A stretch of 42,069 bases of DNA from JASFWK01 sp050049355 (GTDB taxonomy: Bacteria > Chloroflexota > Anaerolineae > B4-G1 > DUEL01). The stretch's first letter is position 1. Each line of letters starts with the position of its first letter. The stretch is taken from NCBI GenBank assembly GCA_050049355.1, contig JASFWK010000009.1:1-42069 (forward strand), in the 5' to 3' direction. The position numbers and the translations under genes were made by a program. Positions 15,921 to 23,902 of this stretch are shown here, piece after piece. Below the pieces are notes generated by a model. The model ran no database searches, was not told where the DNA came from, and was given only the letters and a program-made list of their open reading frames with translations.

Positions 15921-16688
15921 ATGAAGATGCGCCTTGTAGACTCCCACGCCCACTTGGACTTCCACCACTTCGACGCTGACCGGGAGGCGGTGATCGGCCG
16001 GGCACGCGAGGCAGACATCGTCGCGATTCTCAACGTGGGGGCCGACCTGGCCTCCAGTCGAGCGGCGGTGGCGCTGGCGGAGGAATACGATTTCATATAC
16101 GCTGCTGTGGGGGTCCATCCCCACGACGCCAAGACGGTGACCCCGGTAGTACTGGACGAACTGCGCGGGCTGAGCGGTCATCCAAAGGTGATCGCCGTCG
16201 GCGAGATCGGCTTGGACTACTATCGCGATCGCTCACCGAGGGAGGTGCAGCGGGGAGCTTTCGCGGACCAATTGGAGCTGGCAGCGGAGGTGGAGTTGCC
16301 TGTGGTGGTTCACAGTCGCGACGCTCACCAGGACGTTCTGAGCAGACTCCGCCAATGGAATGGGATCGGCGTCCTACACACCTACTCGGCGGGGCCCGGA
16401 CGGCTAGAAGAGGTGCTCGAGCTTGGCTTCTACATCGGCATCTCCGGCCCGGCCACCTTCCCGAAGGCACGCCAGCTGCGGGCGGTAGCAGCGGCGGTAC
16501 CGCTGGAGCGGCTGCTGGTGGAGACCGACTGTCCCTACCTCACGCCAGAACCATTCCGAGGACAAAGGAACGAGCCTGCCTACGTGCGGTACGTCGCAGA
16601 GGCAGTGGCCCGGGCCCGAGACGTGCCGCCAGAGGTGGTGGCCGAGGCGACCACCAAGAATGTCGGTCGGCTCTTTGGAATCTTGTGA
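15921..16688 (+). CDS. tatD: TatD-family metal-dependent deoxyribonuclease
   Basis: The 255-aa TIM-barrel hydrolase has DSHAHLDFHHFDADR at the start, GVHPHDAK, VGEIGLDYYRDR, VVHSRDAHQD, HTYSAGPGRLEEVLELG and ETDCPYLTPEPFRGQRNEPA. These supply the His/Glu/Asp ligands of the two-metal centre. TatD enzymes are 3'-5' DNA exonucleases linked to DNA repair. Residues upstream of ATG 15921 (open to 15843) show no family match, so 15921 or the ATG at 15927 is preferred; neither has a strong ribosome site. The gene lies between the sugar and isoprenoid genes with no clear functional tie. Confidence 0.9.
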   Translation: MKMRLVDSHAHLDFHHFDADREAVIGRAREADIVAILNVGADLASSRAAVALAEEYDFIYAAVGVHPHDAKTVTPVVLDELRGLSGHPKVIAVGEIGLDYYRDRSPREVQRGAFADQLELAAEVELPVVVHSRDAHQDVLSRLRQWNGIGVLHTYSAGPGRLEEVLELGFYIGISGPATFPKARQLRAVAAAVPLERLLVETDCPYLTPEPFRGQRNEPAYVRYVAEAVARARDVPPEVVAEATTKNVGRLFGIL

Positions 16689-16868
16689 TCTGAGAGATCC
16701 GACCTTGATCTTGACCGGAGAGTGAGGCCTTTGGCATCCTGGAGAGCTCCAAGAACGGGAGTGCCATGCTCCTTGCCCTGGCTTCTCCAAAGTATCCGGT
16801 ACCCAGGCCTGAGGTTAGCCCTGTACACTCCTTGAAGAGTGTCGGCAGTGAGGATTTGAGGAATACTG

Positions 16869-17828
16869 TTGAACCATTTACCTTTTCTGAACCTTATTCA
16901 CGAAGACCTGAAGCGTGTGGAAGCTCTCCTGCAGGAACGGCCCCCAGAGCAGCACGAAGCCGTTCGCGTGGCGCTGGACCACTTGATCGGTGGGGGCGGG
17001 AAACGCCTTCGACCGGCGTTGGTGCTCCTCTCCTCTCGTCTCTGCGGAGCGGATGCGGGCCAGGCGATCTTCGCGGCCGCCGCCGCAGAGATGCTCCACA
17101 CCGCCACGCTGATCCACGATGATCTGATCGACGGCTCTTTGATGCGGCGCGGGGTGGAGACGTTGAACGTCAACTGGCCGCCTGGCGCTACAGTGTTGAC
17201 CGGAGACTACGTCTTCGCCCGCGCAGCCCACCTGGTCTCCCAGACTGAGAACATCCGGTTGATCCAGCGCTTTGCCGAGACCCTGATGGTCATCTGCAAC
17301 GGTGAGGTACGGCAGATGTTCGACGGACGGCACGGCCGGGCCACTCGTCAGGAATACGAGCGCCGCATCTACGCCAAGACCGCCTCTCTCATGGCCCTCT
17401 CCGCCGAGGCTGGCGCCATCCTCGGCGGCGCTACCACAGGAGCCGTGAAAGCGCTGCGGACCTATGGCGAGCAGCTGGGGCTGGCGTTCCAGATCGTAGA
17501 TGACGTCCTGGACTTCGTGGCGGACGAAGAGACGCTCGGCAAGCCGGTGGGAAGTGACCTGCGGCAAGGGCTGGTGACCTTGCCACTCCTGCTCTTCCTT
17601 GAGGATGAGCCAGATCATCCAGTGGTCCGGCAGGCGCTGGCCCCTCCTGCGGAGCAGGTGCGCGATGCGGTGCGTATTGTAGCTTCATCTCCTGCAATCC
17701 AGAGCGCGCTCCGGATCGCCCAGGGGCACGCAGATAGAGCTAGGACAGCGCTGAATGGGCTGGCCGACGATCCCCACCGGACGGCGCTGCTAGATCTGGC
17801 CGACTTCACCGTGCGTCGCCGCTTCTGA
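16869..17828 (+). CDS. Long-chain all-trans polyprenyl diphosphate synthase
   Basis: This 319-aa enzyme condenses isopentenyl diphosphate onto an allylic primer to make a quinone side-chain precursor or similar lipid. It has GGGGKRLRPAL, the first Asp-rich motif LIHDDLIDGS, the RRG of MRRGVETLN, GDYVFARAAHLV, the second Asp-rich motif FQIVDDVLDF and KPVGSDLRQGLVTLP. The residue five before the first DDxxD is Ala, not aromatic, which in this family favours long products (C35 or more). The start is TTG 16869 with TGAGGA seven bases upstream. A 6-bp hairpin (ACACTC/GAGTGT, 16825-16842) lies just before the ribosome site. GT2 follows after 16 nt. Confidence 0.9.
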   Translation: MNHLPFLNLIHEDLKRVEALLQERPPEQHEAVRVALDHLIGGGGKRLRPALVLLSSRLCGADAGQAIFAAAAAEMLHTATLIHDDLIDGSLMRRGVETLNVNWPPGATVLTGDYVFARAAHLVSQTENIRLIQRFAETLMVICNGEVRQMFDGRHGRATRQEYERRIYAKTASLMALSAEAGAILGGATTGAVKALRTYGEQLGLAFQIVDDVLDFVADEETLGKPVGSDLRQGLVTLPLLLFLEDEPDHPVVRQALAPPAEQVRDAVRIVASSPAIQSALRIAQGHADRARTALNGLADDPHRTALLDLADFTVRRRF

Positions 17829-17844
17829 ATTCTCACCTCTGACG

Positions 17845-18810
17845 ATGGTGGACCTCTCCATGGTTATCGTCAACTGGAACGTCCGCGATCTGCTTCGGGA
17901 GTGCCTGGACTCTATCCTCCTGAACGGTGATCCCACCGGCAGAGAGGAACGTGCACGTGCGAGCCGGGACCTGAGATCTGAGGTCATCGTTGTCGACAAC
18001 GGCTCGACCGATGGCAGCGCCGATATGGTGCGGGTGGAATTCCCCCGAGTGCACCTGATTGCCAACGCAGAGAACCCAGGCTTCGCGGCCGCCAACAACC
18101 AGGGGCTAGCCATCGCCCAGGGCAGGTACGTCCTGTTTCTAAACCCGGACACGGAAGTGGTGGGAGGTGCCCTGGCGAGGATGGTCACCTTCGCCGATGC
18201 ACATCCCGACGTAGGGATGGTGGGTCCTCAGCTGCTCAACCCCGATGGCTCCGTCCAATCCTCCCGCCGCCGCTTTCCCACGCTGGCCACCGCCTTCTTC
18301 GAATCTACCTGGCTGCAGCCTTACGCTCCTCGCCGCGTGTTGGAACGCTACTATGTCCAAGGTGAACCCGACGACGAGGTGCAGGATGTAGACTGGCTGT
18401 GCGGAGCGGCGATTATGGCTCGCCGCGAGGCCATCGAGCAGGTAGGACCAATGGATGAGGGTTTCTTCATGTACTCAGAGGAATTGGACTGGTGCCGGAG
18501 GTTCCGAGAGGCGGGCTGGCGAGTGGTCTATCTCCCCACTGCCAAGATCATCCACTACGGGGGCAAGAGCAGCGAACAGGTTGTGCCGGCCCGCCACATC
18601 CACTTCCAGACCAGCAAGGTGCGCTACTTCCGCAAGTTTCACGGGCCGTTGGCCTCGGAGATTCTGCGGTGGTTCCTGCTGGGCAACTACGTCTGGCAGT
18701 TGGGATTGGAGGGGAGCAAGTGGCTGCTCGGTCACAAGCGGCCTCTGCGCGCTCGCCGGATCGCAGCCTACTGGCAGCTACTTCGCTCCGGTCTTCGGGG
18801 GGAACGATAG
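17845..18810 (+). CDS. GT2-family glycosyltransferase (rhamnosyltransferase-like)
   Basis: The 321-aa protein has a GT-A fold: LSMVIVNWNVRDLL at the N-terminus, VDNGSTDGSADM, ENPGFAAANNQGL, LFLNPDTEVVGG (metal-binding DxD-like), VDWLCGAAIMARREA and MDEGFFMYSEELDWCRR with the acceptor-side ED region. This pattern is common in WbbL-type rhamnosyltransferases, and a GDP-rhamnose route lies upstream, but the donor is not proven. A C-terminal hydrophobic/amphipathic stretch (ILRWFLLGNYVWQLGLE) suggests membrane contact. ATG 17845 has no good Shine-Dalgarno and lies 16 nt after the previous stop, so re-initiation is likely. Confidence 0.88.
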   Translation: MVDLSMVIVNWNVRDLLRECLDSILLNGDPTGREERARASRDLRSEVIVVDNGSTDGSADMVRVEFPRVHLIANAENPGFAAANNQGLAIAQGRYVLFLNPDTEVVGGALARMVTFADAHPDVGMVGPQLLNPDGSVQSSRRRFPTLATAFFESTWLQPYAPRRVLERYYVQGEPDDEVQDVDWLCGAAIMARREAIEQVGPMDEGFFMYSEELDWCRRFREAGWRVVYLPTAKIIHYGGKSSEQVVPARHIHFQTSKVRYFRKFHGPLASEILRWFLLGNYVWQLGLEGSKWLLGHKRPLRARRIAAYWQLLRSGLRGER

Positions 18811-18820
18811 GAGAGGGAAG

Positions 18821-19564
18821 ATGTGGAGACAGCTCAACTCTCTCTCTGCCTGGGCATGCGCCCTTCCCTGCCTGGGTCTGGGAGTCTACCTGATCGGCCT
18901 CATCTTCGGCCAACTCGACCAGGACCGCATCCACCGCAGCCCCACGTGGACCAGAATGGCTAACTCGGCCGCCCTCGTGCTGGCAGCCCTGTTGTGGTGG
19001 CGATTGTCCAAGAACCATCACCTCTCACCATATGCGGCACTGATCTTCTGGGGTATGCTCTGCTCCTTCGTGGGGGATCTGCTGATGGCCCGAGTCATTC
19101 CCTTGCCCATGCACCCTGTGCCTGGAATGATAGTCTTTGGCACAGCACACATCATCTACATCGTCGCCTACGCTCGGGCGGGCCAGGCCCTGGCCCTGGC
19201 GGATGGGCGTATCTGGGCCGGGGGAATTGGCGGGGGACTCATATTGGCTGGATTGCTGTGGCGGGTACTCATCCACACCCCGGGTGGGGATCCCATACTG
19301 GGGTATGGTTCACTGGGCTACGCCATGCTTCTGGGAGCGATGGCCGGCGGCGCGGTAGCGCTGGCACTCCAGCAGCCTCGCTTCACTCTCCTTGCCCTGG
19401 GCGCGTTCCTATTCCTGGCCTCCGACGCCATACTCGGCAACCGACTCTTTCGGGACAACGACTGGCTGCTGGTCGGGGACGTGGTGTGGATCCTCTACAT
19501 CGCTGGCCAGTCCCTCATCGTCTTCACACTGGCGGTCGTCTGGCCATCTTGGGGCGGCTTGTGA
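18821..19564 (+). CDS. YhhN-family membrane protein (lysoplasmalogenase-like)
   Basis: The 247-aa protein has about eight hydrophobic helices and the YhhN/TMEM86 features: LIFWGMLCSFVGDLLMA in the middle, FGTAHIIYIVAYARA, and LFLASDAILGNRLF with the conserved aspartates near the membrane surface. TMEM86 members hydrolyse the vinyl-ether bond of lysoplasmalogens. Whether this one does is unknown. ATG 18821 follows AGGAGAGGGA, ten bases after the GT2 stop, so it is probably the last gene of this operon. The inositol-phosphatase gene converges on it from the right, with a 20-nt gap. Confidence 0.8.
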   Translation: MWRQLNSLSAWACALPCLGLGVYLIGLIFGQLDQDRIHRSPTWTRMANSAALVLAALLWWRLSKNHHLSPYAALIFWGMLCSFVGDLLMARVIPLPMHPVPGMIVFGTAHIIYIVAYARAGQALALADGRIWAGGIGGGLILAGLLWRVLIHTPGGDPILGYGSLGYAMLLGAMAGGAVALALQQPRFTLLALGAFLFLASDAILGNRLFRDNDWLLVGDVVWILYIAGQSLIVFTLAVVWPSWGGL

Positions 19565-19584
19565 GCCTCGCTCCGTCAGTCTCC

Positions 19585-20415
19585 CTACGAATCCGGTCGA
19601 GGAGCAGCCGCTCCCTTCGTGATGACCTCCAGCATCTGGCCGTGTATGCGACCGTTCGAGCCCACGATCTCGGCTCCGGAGAGACAATCGGGGCTGCCAG
19701 CGAAGTCAGTGACCTGCCCCCCCGCCTCTCGCACCAGGAGCACCCCTGCCGCCACGTCCCACGGCTTCAGGCGAATCTCCCAGAAGCCATCAAACCGACC
19801 ACACGCGACGTAGGCTAAATCGAGCGTGGCGGCCCCCGCCCGACGCACCCCCTGACTACGACGCAAGAAGTGATCCAGCCGCTCTATGTTGTTGTCGGGT
19901 GCGGTCCGGCGATTGTAGGGGAATCCGGTGGCTAGAAACGCATCCTCCAGGCAGTCCGCGCCTGAGACATGGATGGCTTCGCCGTTCAAAGCAGCTCCGC
20001 TTCCAGCTGCGGCAGCAAAGGTCTCATCTCTCAGGGGATCATAGATCACCCCTACCATTGGCTCTCCATCATTCACGAGTGCCAGAGAGATGCCGACATG
20101 GGGAAAGCTGTGGGCGAAGTTGTTGGTGCCGTCCAATGGATCAACCAGCCAGATCGGAGGTCCGGGCCGGCGCCACTCGCCCCCGCCGGCCTCCTCAGCG
20201 AGGATTCGGTGAGAGGGGAAGGCGGCTCGCAGGCGGATCCGGATCAGGTCCTCTGCCTGTGTATCTACCTCAGTGACAGGGTCAACCGCTCCCTTGAACT
20301 CAACCCGACGCACGTGCCCAAAGCTAGATCGCACGAGCGTTCCTGCCTCGCGGGCGATTGAAATAGCAATTTGAAGGACTACGTTCTGCCCGAGCGCAAC
20401 TGAGAGGCTATTCAC
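19585..20415 (-). CDS. Inositol monophosphatase family phosphatase
   Basis: The roughly 276-aa protein carries the family metal sites: HRILAEEAGGG (Glu-Glu), IWLVDPLDGTNNFAHSFP (DPLDGT), and a C-terminal IRLKPWDVAAGVLLVREAGG (WD..AG). Members cleave inositol phosphates, 3'-phosphoadenosine phosphate (CysQ), fructose-1,6-bisphosphate or NADP; substrate is not readable. The GTG at 20415 is preferred because GGGGAGGGAAGAG lies directly upstream; ATG 20430 is the alternative. From GTG the gene overlaps the nitrilase stop by 8 nt, so it is translationally coupled and last in the translin/Cas4-like cluster. Confidence 0.88.
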   Translation of the reverse strand: MNSLSVALGQNVVLQIAISIAREAGTLVRSSFGHVRRVEFKGAVDPVTEVDTQAEDLIRIRLRAAFPSHRILAEEAGGGEWRRPGPPIWLVDPLDGTNNFAHSFPHVGISLALVNDGEPMVGVIYDPLRDETFAAAAGSGAALNGEAIHVSGADCLEDAFLATGFPYNRRTAPDNNIERLDHFLRRSQGVRRAGAATLDLAYVACGRFDGFWEIRLKPWDVAAGVLLVREAGGQVTDFAGSPDCLSGAEIVGSNGRIHGQMLEVITKGAAAPRPDS

Positions 20416-21217
20416 CTCTTCCCTCCCCATCCACGCGATACGCCTGCGGGCGCCGATCCTGATAGACTGTCAAGTAGCGACGGGCCTTCTTGATCTCCCG
20501 TAGGTCTGCACGGGAAATCAGAAGCCCCTCTCGACCATCGCCCTCCACCAGCTCGCGCCCCCACGGATCAATCACGGCGGAGCGACCAGGAAACTCTACA
20601 TCTCCCTCGACGCCCACCCGGTTGCAGGTGGCGACGAACAGCTCGTTCTCCACCGCCCGACCCCGGGCCAAGAGCGTCCAGGCCTCAATGCGGCGTACCG
20701 GCCACTGAGCTGGGATCAAGAAGAGAACGGCCCCGGCCACGGCCATCACACGGAAGAGTTCCGGAAAGCGAAGGTCGTAGCAGATGGCCAACCCCGTCGG
20801 TCCCCAAGGGGTGGGGCAGAGGACAGCCCGGTCACCGGGGGCCAGGTAGCGATGCTCCCGCATTGGCCGGAAGAGGTGAACCTTCCGGTAGCTCCCCAGA
20901 AGGGTGCCGCTGGGCCCGTAGAGAGCAGCGGTATTGGAGATCCCGCCGGCATGGCGCTCCAAGACAGAACCGGCCAGATGAAGAGAGTGCTTCTGCGCCA
21001 GAGCAGCCATCTGGGCGAAGCCACCCTCCCCCAGCGGCGCAGCCCACTCCTCAGCTCGTTCCAGGTCATAGCCATGAAGCCAAAGCTCTGGCAAGAGCAA
21101 CACGTCCGCCCCTCCGTCCCGCGCCTGCGCGGCGAAGTCCCGCGCTCGAGCCAGATTGTCCTCCGGCTCGCCAAGTCTCACGTCCATTTGAGCAAGAGCA
21201 ATCGTCAGCTCAGCCAT
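20408..21217 (-). CDS. Carbon-nitrogen hydrolase (nitrilase superfamily)
   Basis: This 269-aa amidohydrolase has the full catalytic triad: Glu44 in LLLPELWLHG, Lys112 in GSYRKVHLF and Cys146 in GLAICYDLRFPE. The AICYDLRFPE signature fits the branch with omega-amidase/Nit-like and plant-type amidases; substrate unknown. ATG 21217 has GGAGGA about five bases upstream and overlaps the nuclease stop by 8 nt. Longer in-frame starts (to 21340) would run into the nuclease gene. It sits in the middle of the translin/Cas4-like cluster. Confidence 0.9.
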   Translation of the reverse strand: MAELTIALAQMDVRLGEPEDNLARARDFAAQARDGGADVLLLPELWLHGYDLERAEEWAAPLGEGGFAQMAALAQKHSLHLAGSVLERHAGGISNTAALYGPSGTLLGSYRKVHLFRPMREHRYLAPGDRAVLCPTPWGPTGLAICYDLRFPELFRVMAVAGAVLFLIPAQWPVRRIEAWTLLARGRAVENELFVATCNRVGVEGDVEFPGRSAVIDPWGRELVEGDGREGLLISRADLREIKKARRYLTVYQDRRPQAYRVDGEGRGE

Positions 21218-21761
21218 CCATTCCTCCATCCAAACCTCGTTCACGGACCAAGACCTGATCACATCGACCGTGGTACCCGCACGCCGCACAGCGCCGAGGG
21301 TTGTCGTGACTGCGGGAAGCATCGCCGGCTGCCAGGCCATCCCGCATGGCCCTCAGCGCCGCCAGCATTTCTGCTTCTAGTCCCCGAGTATAGGGGATCT
21401 CGAAGGTCCGGTCAGCGTAGTGGAGAAGGCCGTAGGGAGGCCGCCTGCCAGAGGTCTCCCCCACCAGCAGACAGTAGACAGCCAGTTGAAGCACATGTGA
21501 GTCATACGGACGGGCAGGCGCGCGAGCCGACTTGACCTCGACTGGGATCAGGTCCGACCCGTCGGCCACGACGTAGTCTGGCCGGCCAGTCAGCCGATGG
21601 CGGCGCGAGAAGAGAGGGCGATCAAGGCGCCGCCAGGTTCCCACGTCGGCGGCAACCACCCGCCCCTCCGGCAGCCCGGTCCGAGCGCGGCTCTGCCGCG
21701 CCAGCCAGAGGAGGACCAGGCCCAAGAGGAGCAGGATGACGAAAAGCGCGGCCCAATTCAT
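21210..21761 (-). CDS. Cas4-like PD-(D/E)XK nuclease, C-terminal part, membrane-anchored
   Basis: The 183-aa protein begins with a membrane helix (WAALFVILLLLGLVLLWLA). The nuclease core has RHRLTGRPDYVV (Asp), IPVEVKSARAP (the ExK pair), and QLAVYCLLV, a Q..Y motif of the Cas4/RecB type. The C-terminal CAACGYHGRC gives three cysteines, as in the Fe-S clamp of Cas4, whose fourth cysteine normally lies near the N-terminus. That missing part appears in the gene just upstream (21774-22037). GGGGTGAG abuts ATG 21761. The reading frame is the same as that of the upstream half. No CRISPR array or cas1/cas2 is in the window, so a CRISPR role is not supported. Confidence 0.8.
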   Translation of the reverse strand: MNWAALFVILLLLGLVLLWLARQSRARTGLPEGRVVAADVGTWRRLDRPLFSRRHRLTGRPDYVVADGSDLIPVEVKSARAPARPYDSHVLQLAVYCLLVGETSGRRPPYGLLHYADRTFEIPYTRGLEAEMLAALRAMRDGLAAGDASRSHDNPRRCAACGYHGRCDQVLVRERGLDGGMDG

Positions 21762-21773
21762 CTCACCCCAACT

Positions 21774-22037
21774 TCAAGAAGCGCGCAGGATCGCGAAGAC
21801 GGCCGCGAGCGTCGCGAGGGCCAGGAGCAGGTAGGCCAATCGGGCTAGAGTCACCGACGCGCGCACCCGCCGCCCGTGCCGTCGATGGGCTGCTTCCCCT
21901 GTCTTCATCTCCTCGGCGTGAGCCGAGGGTATTCCCCGCACCGATCCAAGCCACCAGGCACGAGCGCAGAAGGCATAGCGACCCACTTCGCTGGCGCGGA
22001 TCATGCGCTCTGCGGAGTCCCCTCTACTCCGTGTCAC
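21774..22037 (-). CDS. Cas4-like N-terminal half with membrane helix
   Basis: This 87-aa protein has IRASEVGRYAFCARAWWLG, the N-terminal cysteine motif of Cas4-like nucleases, then MKTGEAAHRRHGRRVR with the conserved G..xH, and a C-terminal helix (LARLAYLLLALATLAAVFAI). It lacks the PD-(D/E)XK core, which lies 12 nt downstream in the same frame, separated only by TGA (21776-21774) and four codons. It is either the first subunit of a two-part nuclease or the front of one protein split by a stop codon. GTG 22037 has GAGGAG about 8 nt upstream and overlaps the translin end by 14 nt; ATG 22004 is an alternative. Confidence 0.7.
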   Translation of the reverse strand: MTRSRGDSAERMIRASEVGRYAFCARAWWLGSVRGIPSAHAEEMKTGEAAHRRHGRRVRASVTLARLAYLLLALATLAAVFAILRAS

Positions 22038-22662
22038 CGAATCGCTCCTCGAACCGATTCAGTGCCGCCATCAGTCTATCCTGCCGCACCGCCCGCGTCA
22101 CATCCCCTCGTGTCCGTCCAAGCACGCCCCGCAGTTGGTCCACTCGGCGGCGCAGACCCCGCGTGATCGCATCTGGGAAGTCGAAGGTTACCAGCACATC
22201 GTAGATGGCGTCCATCGTCTCAAGCAGTTCCTCCGTCTCCTCCGTCCGCCCACGCCGCAGGAGATTCAGACACCGACGACGCAGTTCGGAAGCTGCCTCA
22301 CATAGCCCACCCAGGTAGGCAGCGGAGGGCACCCCCACCTCTCCCGGACCGGGCAGCGACGCGTCGGTCATGAACGCCACCGTGAGATGGGCCTCTGCCA
22401 GCTCTTTCAACCCGTCCTGGGTGTAACCCGCATAGAACAGGTCAGGATAGGGTTCCAGCATCGCCACCAGCTCCGCCCCGACCTCGTCTGCCTGATCCAG
22501 CCACTCGCTTGCGGCTCCCCACTCCTCGCGGTGAGCGGCTCGGATGGCGGTGCCGCACATTCGAATCAGTTCACGCGAGCGGTGCAGCGCCCTATCCCGC
22601 GCCTCATTTCGGGCAGCGAGATCCTCACGAATTCGTTCGCCGATTGACTCCATCTCTTCCAT
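22024..22662 (-). CDS. Translin-family protein
   Basis: The 212-aa all-helical protein matches the translin family: ALHRSRELIRMCGTAIRAAH, PDLFYAGYTQDGLKELAEA, AAYLGGLCEAASELRRRCL and IYDVLVTFDFPDAITRGLRR. Eukaryotic translin forms octamers that bind single-stranded RNA/DNA and, with TRAX, act as an RNase. Bacterial and archaeal members are less studied. Acidic residues are present around TFDFPDAI and EAASELRR, but a nuclease site is not certain. ATG 22662 has GAGG six bases upstream and is preferred over GTG 22674. The gene overlaps the next one by 14 nt. Confidence 0.85.
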   Translation of the reverse strand: MEEMESIGERIREDLAARNEARDRALHRSRELIRMCGTAIRAAHREEWGAASEWLDQADEVGAELVAMLEPYPDLFYAGYTQDGLKELAEAHLTVAFMTDASLPGPGEVGVPSAAYLGGLCEAASELRRRCLNLLRRGRTEETEELLETMDAIYDVLVTFDFPDAITRGLRRRVDQLRGVLGRTRGDVTRAVRQDRLMAALNRFEERFGDTE

Positions 22663-22697
22663 CTTCGACCTCACTTGACTGTACCCTCGTTCCGCGT

Positions 22698-23018
22698 CTA
22701 CTCATCCGGCGGCTTGACGCCACCAAAGAACTGGCGTGTCAGGTCGTCCCCGCTGGAGGGGATCGCTATCTCGCCGAACTGGGCCTCATACCGCTCCAGA
22801 TTGTCCTTCAGGGCCCGCAGGAGCAGCTTGGCGTGGAGGGGCGTGGTGATGATTCGAGCGTGGACCCGGGCCTTAGGCGTGTTGGGGAGGGCTCGAGCGA
22901 AGTCAATGACAATCTCAGACGGCGAATGGCTGATGACCGCCAGGTTAGCGTAGGTAGCGTCCAGATCCGGGGGGACTTCGACTTTGACTTTTCTAGATTG
23001 CGGTTTTCGACTGCTCAT
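22698..23018 (-). CDS. DUF3467 family protein
   Basis: The 106-aa protein has the DUF3467 pattern: VEVPPDLDATYANLAVISHS, SEIVIDFARALPN, ARVHARIITTPLHAKLLLRA and NLERYEAQFGEI. The family is small, widespread and functionally unknown. ATG 23018 (MSSRKPQSRK) has AGGAGA five bases upstream; an earlier in-frame start at 23081 adds no family sequence. It is the first gene of the leftward cluster, 35 nt ahead of translin. No clear promoter was found in the 180 nt upstream. Confidence 0.8.
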   Translation of the reverse strand: MSSRKPQSRKVKVEVPPDLDATYANLAVISHSPSEIVIDFARALPNTPKARVHARIITTPLHAKLLLRALKDNLERYEAQFGEIAIPSSGDDLTRQFFGGVKPPDE

Positions 23019-23197
23019 TAGATCTCCTTCCCTATGTCCCAGCAAGTCGCACTCCCAAGCTACCAGACCATGGGGCGGCAAGCCTCAGAGGTTGAGGGGA
23101 ACTGAACCCCATAGGCTCTTTAGCGCAGTCACACCGGTCAGAGGCCTCACAGAGACGGCTTGGTTGACAAGACGCAAGGGGCAGAGCCACGGGGAAT

Positions 23198-23902
23198 CTA
23201 CAAGAGCGCTGCCAATCGCTCGCGCAGGACGTCCTCCGACTGCACGCCGATGAGCCGGTCCATTTCCTGCCCATCCTTGAACAAGATCAGGGTGGGGATA
23301 CTCATCACCCCGTACCGCTGGGCGGTCTGAGGGTTAGCATCCACATCTAGCTTGGCCACAAGCGCCCGCCCCGAGAACTCCGCCGCCAGCCGTTCAACCG
23401 TCGGGGCCACCATCCTACAGGGACCGCACCACGCTGCCCAGAAATCCACCAGCACCGGCGCATCCGCCTCCAGGACCACTTGATCGAAGTCGGCATCGGT
23501 TGCAGTGACGGGTTGAGCAGGAGAAGCCGGACGCTCGGCCTGCGACGGCCGCTTGGCTGGTGCCGGTCCCCGTCCTAGAAGATATTCGACCCACGGCCGA
23601 AGCGACTCCTCCGAAGGCAGGCCACGCGCGCGGGCCACCAGTCGCCCCTCCTTGAAGAACAGAAACTGCGGCAGCGAATCCACGTCAAACCGGACACGGG
23701 CGTCGGGGGCATCGTCTGCCTCAAGGCGCGCTACCCGTACCTCATCGCCGTAGCGGCGTGCGGTGACCTCCGCCACCTCCCGCAGTTCCTCCGCGCGGGC
23801 GTCCCCCCGCGTCCAAAAAGCCGCCACCACTGGGCGGTCTGCCTCCAGCACAACTCGGTCAAAGGCGGCATCAGTAACGTTTATGGGTTCCTCTTCCAAC
23901 AT
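23198..23902 (-). CDS. Tandem thioredoxin-domain protein, first domain lacking CxxC
   Basis: This 234-aa protein has two thioredoxin folds. Domain 2 (about residues 130-234) has the intact active site FWAAWCGPCRMVAP, the cis-Pro loop MSIPTLILFKDG and a normal C-terminus. Domain 1 (about 5-112) keeps VVAAFW and the cis-Pro loop DSLPQFLFFKEG, but has TRGDAR in place of WCGPC, so it cannot do dithiol chemistry. A Pro/Ala-rich linker (PAPAKRPSQAERPASPAQP) joins them. Domain 1 may bind a partner, as in some tandem thioredoxins. The start at 23902 (MLEEEPIN) follows a G-rich site. No signal peptide is seen, so it is cytoplasmic. Confidence 0.88.
   Translation of the reverse strand: MLEEEPINVTDAAFDRVVLEADRPVVAAFWTRGDARAEELREVAEVTARRYGDEVRVARLEADDAPDARVRFDVDSLPQFLFFKEGRLVARARGLPSEESLRPWVEYLLGRGPAPAKRPSQAERPASPAQPVTATDADFDQVVLEADAPVLVDFWAAWCGPCRMVAPTVERLAAEFSGRALVAKLDVDANPQTAQRYGVMSIPTLILFKDGQEMDRLIGVQSEDVLRERLAALL

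Noticed and set aside
18455..18820. Extended start of the YhhN protein inside the GT2 gene
   Set aside because: It would lie wholly in another frame of a well-conserved transferase. ATG 18821 has a good ribosome site and starts the first membrane helix.
21210..22037. CRISPR-Cas locus suggested by the Cas4-like protein
   Set aside because: No repeat array and no cas1, cas2 or effector gene was seen in the window. Cas4-like proteins also occur outside CRISPR.
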